64,000 nt of DNA. Origin: Pseudotabrizicola sp. Lineage in GTDB: Bacteria; Pseudomonadota; Alphaproteobacteria; Rhodobacterales; Rhodobacteraceae. The notes below the pieces were generated by a model. It worked only from the letters and a program-made list of their open reading frames with translations. It was not told where the DNA came from and ran no database searches. A program made the translations under genes and the position numbers. The stretch spans positions 62,001-126,000 of the forward strand of contig NZ_JAUSNR010000026.1 in the NCBI RefSeq assembly GCF_030656345.1. Reading direction: 5' to 3'. How positions within the stretch are numbered: the first letter of the stretch is position 1; each line of letters begins with the position of its first letter. This document shows positions 24,892-34,755 of this stretch, piece by piece.

Positions 24892-25781
24892 ATGACAGCA
24901 ACACGCGATGAGCTTTTCTCGGCGTTCGGACTGCGCCTGCCGGTTCCACCGCTTGCGGGTCGTAAGACGGCCACCGTGAGTGAAGATGCGACCTGCCATG
25001 CCGAAGAACTGGCGCTGAGCAGCGGCGGCGAGAGCATCCGCGCCTTCTGGTGCCGCCCGCGTGACAACACTGCCCCCCTGCCCGCGGTCCTGATCCTGCA
25101 CGCCCATGGCAACCGCTATGACATCGGTGCCGCCGAGGTGATTCAAGGCCGCCCCGCCCTGTTCGCGCCGACCGGCCGGGCACTGGCCGCGCGCGGGATT
25201 GCGTCGCTGTGCCTTGACATGCCGTGCTTTGGCAGCCGCGCCGGGCAAGGCGAAAGTGCCGCGACCAAGGCGCTGTTGTGGGAAGGCCGCTCGCTTGCCG
25301 GGCAGATGCTGGCCGAGAACATCGCGGCGCTGGACTGGCTGCGCCTGCAGCCAGAGGTCGATCCCGACCGGATCGGGGTGTTCGGCCTGTCGATGGGGGC
25401 CACGCTGGCCTATTGGCTGGGGGCGCTGGACCCGCGCCTGCGCGCAGTGGCGCATGAATGCTGCTTTGCCGATTTCCGCGCCCTGATCGCCCTTGGCAAG
25501 CACGATCTGCACGGGATTTACCTGACTGTGCCGGGGTTACTTGCGCGGGCGTCAAACGGACAGATTGCCGGGATGATCGCGCCACGCGCGCAGTTTATCG
25601 GTCTGGGCGATCTGGACCCGCTGACGCCGCCTGCCGCCGCCGATGTGGCGTTGAAAGAGGTGCGGGCAGCCTATGCCGAACAGGGTGGGCGGCTGGTGAT
25701 TCACCGCGAACCCGCCTCGGGCCATGTGGAGACGCAAACGATGCATAGCGCCATGCTGGATTTCATGGAAAGCGCGCTGAC

Positions 25782-25785
<4 letters not shown>
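24892..25785 (+). CDS. Alpha/beta hydrolase (dienelactone hydrolase/acetyl xylan esterase-like)
   Basis: A 297-residue cytoplasmic hydrolase. ATG 24892 has AAGG about 8 bp upstream; the track start at 24784 adds an implausible Arg-rich lead. The fold is clear: oxyanion-strand ILHAHGNRYD, nucleophile elbow GLSMGATLAYW (catalytic Ser), acid in LGDLDPLTPP and catalytic His in EPASGHVETQ. Such enzymes cleave esters, including acyl groups on sugars. It ends 4 bp inside the convergent ATPase gene of the uronate operon. A role in deacylating that operon's sugar is possible but not shown. Confidence 0.83.
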
Positions 25786-26837
<1,052 letters not shown>

Positions 26838-26846
26838 CGGGAACCC

Positions 26847-27896
26847 CTATTTCAACCCGGTTCCGGCGATACCCGCCGTGATGAACCGTTGCAGGAAGAT
26901 AAAGACCAGAACGACCGGGATCATGGTGATAACGGTCATCGCCAGCAGATAGTGCCACTGCACGTTCAGCTCTCCGGCATAGGCGTTCAGGCCGACTTGC
27001 AGCGTATAAACCTCTTGGCGCGACAGCACGATCAGCGGCCACAGGAAATCATTCCAGCGCCAGACCACCGAGAAAATCGCCAGAACCGCCAGCGCAGGCG
27101 CGGTCAGCGGCAGCACGATGCGCCAATAGATCTGCCATTCGCTGGCGTGGTCCATCCGCGCCGCCTCCAGCAGCTCATCCGGGATCGACAGCATGTATTG
27201 CCGCAGCAGGAACACGCCGGTGGGTGTGGCAACCGTGGGCAGGATCACCCCCCAGAGCGAGTTTATCAGCCCCACCCCGGACACAATCGAATACAGCGGC
27301 ACCAGAATGACCGACAGCGGAATCATCAGCGTGGCGATGATCAGCACCACCACAAACCCCCGCCCGCGGAATTCGTATTTCGACAGGGCAAAGGCCGCCA
27401 TCGAATTGGTCAAAAGGGTGATCAGCGTCGCCACCACCGTCACGAAGATCGAGTTCTTCGTGTAGGTCAGGAAGTCAAAGCGCAGGAACGGGTCAAGGTA
27501 GTTGTCCCAGGAAAACCCCACCGCGCGCACCGGGGTGCGGTTGGCGATGTTGATGCGCTGCACCTCCGCAGGGCTTTCCGGGTCCACCATCTGCGCCACG
27601 GTGCCCACCCGGCGCACCTCGGCCAGCGTGCGGGTGCCGTCGTCATCGGTGACGGAAAACAACGGCAGCGGGCGGTCATAGCCTTCGACCACCACCGTTT
27701 GCGACGCGTAAGGCAGCAGGGTCGGCGGAAATTCCGACAGTTGGGCCGGGGATTTGAACGACGACATGACCAGCCAAAGCGCAGGACCGAACATGATGAA
27801 CACGGCAGAGCCCAGCCAGACGAAGGTGAACACATCGGTCCAGTCCCAGCCGGTGCCGCCCTTGCGGCGGGTCAGGAATGCCATGGCGCGGCTCAT
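26847..27896 (-). CDS. Sugar ABC transporter permease (MalG type)
   Basis: A 349-residue inner-membrane permease with six helices. The first helix is WTDVFTFVWLGSAVFIMFGPALWLVMSSFKSP. The EAA coupling loop is ELLEAARMDHASEWQIYWRIVLPLTAPALA, typical of MalG-like subunits. Between helices 1 and 2 there is a long periplasmic insert (about residues 55-130), with a beta-rich stretch VVVEGYDRPLPLFSVTDDDG, much larger than in MalG. It overlaps the upstream permease by 4 bp (ATGA). Confidence 0.9.
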   Translation of the reverse strand: MSRAMAFLTRRKGGTGWDWTDVFTFVWLGSAVFIMFGPALWLVMSSFKSPAQLSEFPPTLLPYASQTVVVEGYDRPLPLFSVTDDDGTRTLAEVRRVGTVAQMVDPESPAEVQRINIANRTPVRAVGFSWDNYLDPFLRFDFLTYTKNSIFVTVVATLITLLTNSMAAFALSKYEFRGRGFVVVLIIATLMIPLSVILVPLYSIVSGVGLINSLWGVILPTVATPTGVFLLRQYMLSIPDELLEAARMDHASEWQIYWRIVLPLTAPALAVLAIFSVVWRWNDFLWPLIVLSRQEVYTLQVGLNAYAGELNVQWHYLLAMTVITMIPVVLVFIFLQRFITAGIAGTGLK

Positions 27897-28906
27897 TTCA
27901 GCTTTCCTTTCCGCTCGTTCCAGCGGCCCAGAGCCAGCTGCAGCAATGTCAGCACAATCAGCACACCCCCCATCAGGATCGACGCCGCCGCTGCAAGTCC
28001 GGGGTTTTTCAGCAGCGAGGCAAAGCCGACCTCATAGATATATTGCGTCAGGAACAGCGTGGCGGTGCCGGGGCCACCGCCGGTCAGCACATAGGCCTCA
28101 TCAAACACTTGCACCGCGCGGATCAGGGCCAGCACGATCACCACCAGCATATTGGGCATCAACAGCGGCAGGGTGATGCGCCAGAACACGCGGGCGGGCC
28201 GGGTGCCATCCATCTCGGCGGCTTCATAGAGATCGCGTGGAATCGCTTGCAGACCGGCCAGCAGGATCAGGGCAAAGAACCCCAGATGCGCCCAGATCGT
28301 GACGCCAATCGCGGCGGAAAACGCATAGTTGCGATCCAAAAGCCAGTTCACAGGGTCCATCCCCATGCCCACCAGTGCCGCATTCAGCACGCCGTTGCGG
28401 TCAAGGATCCAGCGCCAGATCAACCCGACCACCACCGGCGACAACAGCACCGGGAAAAAGAACACCGCCCGCCAGAAGCTGAGCGCGCGCAGCGCCCGGT
28501 TCAGGATCAGCGCGGTGATGGTCGCGGCCACGATCAGCAGAGTGACCTGCAACACGACAAAAGTGCCGGTGTTGCGCAGGGCGATCCAGAACTGATCTTC
28601 TTGGCAGGTCATCAGATTGGTGTAATCGGTGCAGCGCAACAGCCGTTCATACTGCGCTGCACCCACATAGGTGCGTTCGGGCAAAAAGAGGGCGGCTCCG
28701 GTCGTCATCGAATAAGCGACGTTGATCACCAGCGGCAGCAGGACAAACACGGTGAAAATCGCCATGTTCGGCAGCAGGAAAAACGCCACCATGCCATTCT
28801 GCCCCGCCAGCCGCTGCCAAAGGCGCAAGGGCGCATCCAGCAAACGGGCGAGCCAGCCCAGGGGGGCCGCCACAACGGCCCCCAACATCCCCTTTACCCC
28901 GGTCAT
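27893..28906 (-). CDS. Sugar ABC transporter permease (MalF type)
   Basis: A 337-residue permease with about seven helices (MVAFFLLPNMAIFTVFVLLPLVINVAYS; FFPVLLSPVVVGLIWRWILD) and EAA loop DLYEAAEMDGTRPARVFWRITLPLLMPNML. A Cys-containing periplasmic loop (LLRCTDYTNLMTCQEDQFW) lies after helix 1. It starts 3 bp after the binding-protein stop and overlaps the next permease by 4 bp. It forms the heterodimeric channel with the MalG-type subunit. Confidence 0.91.
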   Translation of the reverse strand: MTGVKGMLGAVVAAPLGWLARLLDAPLRLWQRLAGQNGMVAFFLLPNMAIFTVFVLLPLVINVAYSMTTGAALFLPERTYVGAAQYERLLRCTDYTNLMTCQEDQFWIALRNTGTFVVLQVTLLIVAATITALILNRALRALSFWRAVFFFPVLLSPVVVGLIWRWILDRNGVLNAALVGMGMDPVNWLLDRNYAFSAAIGVTIWAHLGFFALILLAGLQAIPRDLYEAAEMDGTRPARVFWRITLPLLMPNMLVVIVLALIRAVQVFDEAYVLTGGGPGTATLFLTQYIYEVGFASLLKNPGLAAAASILMGGVLIVLTLLQLALGRWNERKGKLK

Positions 28907-28909
28907 GGC

Positions 28910-30172
28910 CTACTGCGCCGCCGCGACCGCTTCGGTGATGTCCTGATCGATGCGGGCATAGGCATCGTCCAGGGTCAGCTCACCCGCCATCACCTGGCTG
29001 ATCCGGTTGACCAGCGCGCCGTAGTAAGGTGACGCCCATTTCCACGCCGGAAGCGCATCCGCCGCTGGCAGGGTTTCGCCTGCAGCCGCCACGTAAGCAT
29101 CCAGCGCCGCCTTGACGTTCGGATCTTCGGTCTGCCAGTTCATGCCACCAGCGGCCACCACACCGGCATGGGCGGGCAGGAACAGGGTGCGTTCAGAGAA
29201 CTCTTTCACGATGTCTTCGCGCGCGAAATATTCCATGACTTTCGCCACTTCCTCGGCGTTCTGGGTGTATTTCACCGCAACCAAAGCTGCACCCCCGGCC
29301 AGACCGGAACAGCCAGCCGTGCCGCAGGGCGAGCCGGTGGCCACCCAGTCAAACCCGTCGCCGATCTTGGTCGACAGATTTGCGATCTGCCAGCTGCCCG
29401 AGTAATAGAACGGGATGGCGGCGTTGATGAAATCATCCGCCGCCGCACGATAGGTCGACCCCGATGCCGCAACCCAGGTGTCGCGCAGCATCTGCCCGCC
29501 CTCTACCCAGCCCACCAGCTTTTCGGCGAAGGCCTTGGTGCCGTCATCCACCGGCGCGGGCGTGCCGTCTGCCGCGATATAGTTCGCGCCATAAGACACC
29601 GCTGGCCCGGAAATCCGGTGGCCCGAACGGTCGATGGCAAAGGCCGCCGCTGTGCCCTGCGATTTGGCAACCTCATCGGCGGCAGCAACCCAGTCATCCC
29701 ATGTTGCCCCCGCACCTGGCAGCGCCACCCCGGCCTGTTCGAACAAGGTGAAATTGGCGAAGCCGCCGGTCAGCGTCAGTTGGGTCATGAACCCGGTGAT
29801 GGCGTCGCTGCCGTCTGTCCGCATCCAGTCGGCATGTGCGCCGAAATTGGTGCGCCAGTATTCGGCATCGGTCAGATGCGGCGTCAGGTCCAGCCAGTGT
29901 GGCGCAAGCGTCTTGATGTTGGTCACCCGCGCGATATCGGGGCCCGACCCGGCCTCAAGCTGAATCTGCAGCTGCTCCTGCACAACCTTATAGGCGACTT
30001 CGTCCAGTATGACGTTGATGCCGGGGTTTTCCGCATTGAAACGGGCGACGAGGTCTTTCATCACCTCGCCCTCCACCCCATCGGAATACCACATCAGCCG
30101 CACGTCACCGGCAAGTGCCGTGGTGCCCATCAGGCTGGCCCCAAGGGCCAGTGCGATCATTGTATGTTTCAT
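28910..30172 (-). CDS. Extracellular sugar-binding protein of the ABC importer
   Basis: A 420-residue family 1 solute-binding protein. ATG 30172 has GGAGG about 8-9 bp upstream, and a signal peptide follows (MKHTMIALALGASLMGTTALAGD). The mature part (VRLMWYSDGVEGEVMKDLVARFNAENPGINVILDEVAYKVVQEQLQIQLEAGSGPDI) is typical of MalE/UgpB-like proteins. Aromatic residues suitable for sugar stacking are frequent (WKWASPYYGALVNR). The ligand is inferred to be an oligosaccharide with an unsaturated uronate end, from the KduI and GH105 neighbours. Confidence 0.9.
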   Translation of the reverse strand: MKHTMIALALGASLMGTTALAGDVRLMWYSDGVEGEVMKDLVARFNAENPGINVILDEVAYKVVQEQLQIQLEAGSGPDIARVTNIKTLAPHWLDLTPHLTDAEYWRTNFGAHADWMRTDGSDAITGFMTQLTLTGGFANFTLFEQAGVALPGAGATWDDWVAAADEVAKSQGTAAAFAIDRSGHRISGPAVSYGANYIAADGTPAPVDDGTKAFAEKLVGWVEGGQMLRDTWVAASGSTYRAAADDFINAAIPFYYSGSWQIANLSTKIGDGFDWVATGSPCGTAGCSGLAGGAALVAVKYTQNAEEVAKVMEYFAREDIVKEFSERTLFLPAHAGVVAAGGMNWQTEDPNVKAALDAYVAAAGETLPAADALPAWKWASPYYGALVNRISQVMAGELTLDDAYARIDQDITEAVAAAQ

Positions 30173-30219
30173 TGCAGTCTCCTCCATGTGTTGTCCCGGC
30201 CCTCCCGCCGGGGTCGTCG

Positions 30220-32694
30220 TCAGCGGTGCAGGGTTCTGTGCCCCACGACCGTCCATTCCTTCGGATCTATGATCCGTCCCTCTGCCCCGATCCGGCCATC
30301 GGCAAAGAACTGCACCGGGCCGTATTCTGGGTCGTCCACCGTGACTGTAGCACGCGGATCTGCGTCTGTGTCAGGCGCAAGTTTCGCGCATTGCGCAACG
30401 TAAGCGTCAAGCCCCTGCCCCGCCTCGCCCATCCGCACGATCCACCAGCCCTGCCGCCCCGCCAGCCGCAATTCGCAGCCTGCGGTTGGCCCGTCAGCCA
30501 CCATGTCCAAGGGGCCAGAGGCACGGATCACCATCGCCCCGTCGCCCGCCATGGCCGCCGCCAGATTGCCGGTCAGGCGGGTGTCATCAAAGCCCAGTGC
30601 CGGGAACCAGCAATGGGTGAAATCAGGCTGCTCCGGCTGACCGTCAAACCACACCAGCGCCAGGCCGCGATATTGCTGCACCCGTGGCACCGAGGCCGAT
30701 CCACCCCAATAGGACGGGCGGCCATAGCCGGAATGGATCACCTCACCCGGATGGTTGATCCAGATCTGCGCGTCGGGGTTGGTCCCCAGACGGCCATGCA
30801 GCAGCGTTTCCTGATAGCCCCAGTCAAACCAGCGATAGGCGGCGGTGGACCCCATCGCCCAGCCGGGGGTTTTCGCGTGGTAAAGCGCTGCAAACCGCCC
30901 CTCGCCTTGGGCAAACACCCATTCCTGTTCGCCCGAGGCCAGACTGGCGCGGGCGGACAGCGCCGGGTCCAGCTGCAACCCATGATCCCGCAGCGCCAGC
31001 GCCAGCCCCGGCAGACAGTGAAAGCGCGCGCCGAAACTGCCCATCCCCCACAGCATGCGGGTGATCGCCGACAACTCCAGCGTGCGGCCCGCGCGCAGGG
31101 TGTGCTCATAGCTGCGGCCTTGTGCAGCGGTGATCACCCCATGATGCGCCGAATTGGCCACCACCTCGACCAGCCGCACCACGGCGCGGCCTGCGCGTTC
31201 CCGGATATCGGCATCGGGGGCGAGGGCGTAAAGCGCAGTCAGGCCCTTGAGATCAATCGGGAAATAGGGGGCAGAGTTGAATTCGGCCATCTCCCACGCC
31301 TCAAAATGGTCCAGCCATGCCCGCACGCGGTCACGCCCGGTGGCCGACTGTTCAGCCCCACGGCGGCCAGACCGGCGGAAGGTGGCACCGGGCAGCAGAT
31401 GGCCCGCCAGATAGGCCGAGGTATGGAACAGCAGCGCGTGGTTTTCGCTGAAATACCACTGCACATCATTGCCCGGTTCATCCATCCAGTAGCGATAGCC
31501 AAGGATCGCCGCATCAATCCGGTCACGCACCCGGTCAGACAACAGATGCCCGAACCGGGTGCGCCCCCAGAGCAGCGGCACCAGCGCGAAATCGGCGCAA
31601 TCCCAGCAATCCTCGATCGCGGGGAGGGTCGCGTCGATCATTGCTTCGGTCTCGGGGCCAGAAAGCCCCTGCGCCAGCCGTGCCAGTGCCGCCACCGTGT
31701 CAGGTTCGGCGCGGGTGGCCACCCATGTCAGCGCCTCGTCGATCCGCGCCTCCAGCGTGGCGGGAACCGTGCCCTGTGCGGCCAGATCGCAGACCTCGAC
31801 GCCAAAGGTGCGGGTGGCGGCAAAGCCGTCTGCGGTCAGTGTTGGGATGAAATGCCGGAAATCGCCGGGCAGGTTTGCGGCCCGGTCAATGACCAGCCGA
31901 TCGGCTCCTGCGGGCAGGTGGCGCTGCAAGGCCGCCGGATGGTGCGACATGAAATCGCCCTCCACCCGTATCGCCACATCCACCGCCATCGGCATCGGCT
32001 GCGGCAGGACCAGGGCCACCTCACCCCCGGTATAGGCCGGTTGGTCAAAGTGCATCGTGGCCAGCGCGGTTTCCACCCTGCGGGCGCGGTCGGTGGTGCA
32101 GGCGGTGGGGATGCCAGCCTCGGCCTGCGGGCCATCCAGCCAGTCGGCTTGGATGTAATAGCGCGCATCGCGTTCAGCCAGATCGTCAAAGAACACCTGA
32201 ACCGTATTGTCACCCGCGGTCAGCGCCACCGTGAACTCGGCCGCTGTTTCGGCGTTGCGTTTGTAGGGGGCCATCCAGCCCGCCTCGGCCCCGTTCACAA
32301 ACAGAACCGCCCCGCCACAGGTGCGCAGCCGCAACCGCGCCTGCCCTGCCGCCTGCGCCCGGATCACGGTTTCCGCCCATGTCGCAATATGGGTGGGGCG
32401 GAACCAGAAGCCCGACAGATCCAGCCGGGGCGAGCCAAAGGGCAGCCAGTTGCGCGCACCTTCAAACCCGCCCTGCACTTGCGGCCTCTGGTCGCGTCGG
32501 TCCGCGGCAAACTGCGTGCGGCAGGGATACTCGTGCGGAATGAAGTTCTTGTCCTTGGTCAGGAAAAAGAACGGGTCCATCTCGCCCTTCATCGGCAGGT
32601 CGGGCAGGTCGAACCGCGCCTCGACGGTATGGCCAAGGCGCCAGTAGCCAAGGGCCGCGCCGGGGGTCAGGGGGTGGGACAGAAAGCCTTGCAT
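30220..32694 (-). CDS. 824-residue putative glycoside hydrolase or lyase of a uronate operon
   Basis: A large protein without signal peptide, so probably cytoplasmic. Residues about 100-190 resemble the jelly-roll accessory domain of GH2/GH78 enzymes (GAVLFVNGAEAGWMAPYKRN, then NTVQVFFDDLAERDARYYIQADWL). Residues about 290-620 look like an (alpha/alpha) toroid, as in many polysaccharide lyases and uronidases, with conspicuous motifs WYFSENHALLFHTSAYLAGH and EFNSAPYFPIDLKGL that may supply catalytic His, Glu and Tyr. The C-terminal third is beta-rich. It lies 9 bp after kduI and before the importer genes. Likely it cuts or trims the imported oligosaccharide. Exact family and reaction are unknown to me. 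Confidence 0.75.
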   Translation of the reverse strand: MQGFLSHPLTPGAALGYWRLGHTVEARFDLPDLPMKGEMDPFFFLTKDKNFIPHEYPCRTQFAADRRDQRPQVQGGFEGARNWLPFGSPRLDLSGFWFRPTHIATWAETVIRAQAAGQARLRLRTCGGAVLFVNGAEAGWMAPYKRNAETAAEFTVALTAGDNTVQVFFDDLAERDARYYIQADWLDGPQAEAGIPTACTTDRARRVETALATMHFDQPAYTGGEVALVLPQPMPMAVDVAIRVEGDFMSHHPAALQRHLPAGADRLVIDRAANLPGDFRHFIPTLTADGFAATRTFGVEVCDLAAQGTVPATLEARIDEALTWVATRAEPDTVAALARLAQGLSGPETEAMIDATLPAIEDCWDCADFALVPLLWGRTRFGHLLSDRVRDRIDAAILGYRYWMDEPGNDVQWYFSENHALLFHTSAYLAGHLLPGATFRRSGRRGAEQSATGRDRVRAWLDHFEAWEMAEFNSAPYFPIDLKGLTALYALAPDADIRERAGRAVVRLVEVVANSAHHGVITAAQGRSYEHTLRAGRTLELSAITRMLWGMGSFGARFHCLPGLALALRDHGLQLDPALSARASLASGEQEWVFAQGEGRFAALYHAKTPGWAMGSTAAYRWFDWGYQETLLHGRLGTNPDAQIWINHPGEVIHSGYGRPSYWGGSASVPRVQQYRGLALVWFDGQPEQPDFTHCWFPALGFDDTRLTGNLAAAMAGDGAMVIRASGPLDMVADGPTAGCELRLAGRQGWWIVRMGEAGQGLDAYVAQCAKLAPDTDADPRATVTVDDPEYGPVQFFADGRIGAEGRIIDPKEWTVVGHRTLHR

Positions 32695-32703
32695 GTCGGA
32701 TGC

Positions 32704-33537
32704 TTACCTAAGCGATGAGATGGGAACGGGGGTAAAGTCGGTATAGGCCTGATTTTCGCCGGTCATGCCCCAGACAAAGGCATAGGGCCCTGTGCCCGCC
32801 CCCATATGAATGGACCATGCGGGCGACAGCACCATGTCGCCATTGGCAATGACCAGATGCCGGGTTGCGTCGGGGCGGCCCATGAAGTGCATCACCCGGT
32901 CATCAGCGCCCATGTCGAAGTAGCAGTACGCCTCCATCCGGCGTTCGTGCAGATGCGGTGGCATGGTGTTCCAGATGCTGCCGGGGGCCGGATCGGTGAT
33001 GCCCATCAGCAAAAGACAGGACGGTGAGACTTCGGGGTGAATGTACATCGCCAGACTGCGGACATTGGCCTTGGCCGGATCGCCCAATTGGATGTGTTTG
33101 GCCTGATCGCGCCGAATCAGCCGGGTCGGGTGATCCGCTCCCGCCGGCACGGAGTTGAGGTAGAACCACGCCGGGGTGGCGGCATCATCGCTGCGCATTT
33201 CCACCCGTTGCACGCCGCGCCCAATATACAGGATATCACGGTTGGCCATCGTGTAATCCGCGCCATCCACTGTAACCACCCCCGGTCCGCCCAGATTGGC
33301 AAGCCCGCCCTCGCGGGCAGAGAAGAAGTACTCGGTGCCCAGCTCTGCCCCGTCACCGAACACCAAAGGGGTAGCGGTGGGGACGGCACCGCCAAGGATC
33401 ATCCGGTCGACATGGGTATAGGTCAGCCGCAACTGCCCCGGCGCGAAGGCCCCTTCGACCATGTAGTCGGCGCGCAGCCGGTCGCTGGTTGCGGTCATCA
33501 CATCGGCGGGGTTGCCGCCATAACGCACGTCCATCAT
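32704..33537 (-). CDS. kduI: 5-dehydro-4-deoxy-D-glucuronate isomerase KduI
   Basis: A 277-residue cupin isomerase converting 5-keto-4-deoxyuronate (from unsaturated uronates) into 3-deoxy-D-glycero-2,5-hexodiulosonate. The metal-binding motif PPHLHERRMEAYCYF (two His and a Glu) and the later His in PAWSIHMGAGTGPYAF match the known zinc ligands. Length equals the E. coli enzyme. The start ATG (33537) overlaps the upstream GH105 stop as ATGA, with GAAGG upstream; the track's longer frame is rejected. KduD, KdgK and KdgA are not in this window. Confidence 0.94.
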   Translation of the reverse strand: MMDVRYGGNPADVMTATSDRLRADYMVEGAFAPGQLRLTYTHVDRMILGGAVPTATPLVFGDGAELGTEYFFSAREGGLANLGGPGVVTVDGADYTMANRDILYIGRGVQRVEMRSDDAATPAWFYLNSVPAGADHPTRLIRRDQAKHIQLGDPAKANVRSLAMYIHPEVSPSCLLLMGITDPAPGSIWNTMPPHLHERRMEAYCYFDMGADDRVMHFMGRPDATRHLVIANGDMVLSPAWSIHMGAGTGPYAFVWGMTGENQAYTDFTPVPISSLR

Positions 33538-34631
33538 GCCACCTTCTCTGTTGCCAGCTGGCCCTCGGCCTCGACCAGACACAGGATCGCCAGCGCCTGA
33601 CCGTATCCGGTGGGTTGCAGGGGAATGTCGCGGTAGAATTGCAGATCTGGTCCCATGCGGGTGCCGTAAGACACGTTCTGCACCGTGCCCGCGTCGTCGA
33701 TATTCGCCAGCACCGCTTGCACCCCGCGCCACCCCGCCTCGGCCCAGTCCGGCCCGCCGATGCCTTGGCGTGCCGCCTTCAGCAGGCCATAAGCAAAGCC
33801 CGCCGTTGCGCTGATTTCTTCATAGCTGCCCGGGTCATCCAGCAAGGTCCGCCACGCGCCGCTGGCGGTCTGCAACGGCAACAGCGCCGAAACCTGCGCT
33901 TTCAGCACCTCTGTCAGATACAGCCTGACAGACCCCGGCAGATCCGGCACCTCGAACAGATCCAGTATACAGGCGGTGATCCAGGCATTGCCGCGGGCCC
34001 AGCGGGCGCGGGCAAAGTTGTGCCGCCCGTCAAAGGTCCAGCCATGAAACCAAAGCCCGGTCTGCGGGTCCGACAGATAGCGCGCATGCACGAGAAACTG
34101 CCGGATCGCCTCATCCACCAGCTCTGCCTGGCCCGAGGCGTGGCCATAGCGCGCCAGAAACAGCCCCGCCATGAACAGCGTGTCATCCCACAACTCACCG
34201 GGGTTCACCTTGTCGGACACGTCATGCTGCAAACCGCCCTCGGCCGTGCGCGGCGCATCCGCCATCAGGCGGTTGGCCCACTCGTCCAGCACCGGCTGCC
34301 AGCGCGGATCGCGGGTTTCCCCCCACAGCACGGACAGCGCCAGCATCGGCGCGGTGGTGTTGATGTTCAGCCCCGGCAGCCCTGCCGCCAGATGCCGCGC
34401 GTACCAACTCTCCAGCAGCGTCTGCAATGCCGGGTCACGATGGCGCCGCCACAGCTGCGCCAGCCCGTACAGCCCCACGCCTTGCGGCCATTCCCAACTG
34501 TCAAAGCTGATGTAATCGCCTGCCGTTCCATCAAGATTCGGCTCGTCGAACTGCCCGTCATGGCGCAGGTCGGTCAGACCCTGCACCAGCTGACGCAATT
34601 TGAGCCTGATCTGATCAGCCTGTGGTCGCAT
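33534..34631 (-). CDS. Glycoside hydrolase family 88/105 unsaturated uronyl hydrolase (YteR-like)
   Basis: A 365-residue (alpha/alpha)6-barrel enzyme that removes the 4,5-unsaturated uronic acid left at chain ends by polysaccharide lyases. YteR-like landmarks: SFDSWEWPQGVGLYGL, NPGELWDDTLFMAGLFLARYG (the catalytic Asp lies in LWDD), FHGW, FARARWARGNAWI, and SYEEISATAGFAYGLL. No signal peptide, so it acts on imported fragments. First gene of the operon: ATG 34631 with GGAGG 4-5 bp upstream, divergent from the LacI regulator. Confidence 0.92.
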   Translation of the reverse strand: MRPQADQIRLKLRQLVQGLTDLRHDGQFDEPNLDGTAGDYISFDSWEWPQGVGLYGLAQLWRRHRDPALQTLLESWYARHLAAGLPGLNINTTAPMLALSVLWGETRDPRWQPVLDEWANRLMADAPRTAEGGLQHDVSDKVNPGELWDDTLFMAGLFLARYGHASGQAELVDEAIRQFLVHARYLSDPQTGLWFHGWTFDGRHNFARARWARGNAWITACILDLFEVPDLPGSVRLYLTEVLKAQVSALLPLQTASGAWRTLLDDPGSYEEISATAGFAYGLLKAARQGIGGPDWAEAGWRGVQAVLANIDDAGTVQNVSYGTRMGPDLQFYRDIPLQPTGYGQALAILCLVEAEGQLATEKVA

Positions 34632-34691
34632 CTCCCCTCCCCGGTCGATGTATCCGGGCCTGTCTGTCGGCCCTTTTGCAGATCATGGCGC

Positions 34692-34727
34692 TGCAATTTT
34701 TTTGCACAACATGAAAATTTTTTGCAT
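34692..34727. promoter_or_regulatory. Two operator-like palindromes between GH105 operon and lacI-type gene
   Basis: TGCAATTTTTTTGCA (34692-34706) and ATGAAAATTTTTTGCAT (34711-34727) are related AT-rich inverted repeats with centres 20 bp apart, about two helical turns. They sit in the 124-bp divergent promoter region. The arrangement suits two LacI-family dimers controlling both directions. The AT-richness stands out sharply from the surrounding sequence. Confidence 0.65.
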
Positions 34728-34755
34728 AGTGGGGCAGCAGAGCGGAAAGACACCC

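Noticed and set aside
30115-32718. 867-residue plus-strand ORF
   Set aside because: Exactly opposite the 824-residue enzyme; composition is shadow-like (Arg, His, Gln, Pro) and lacks recognisable motifs.
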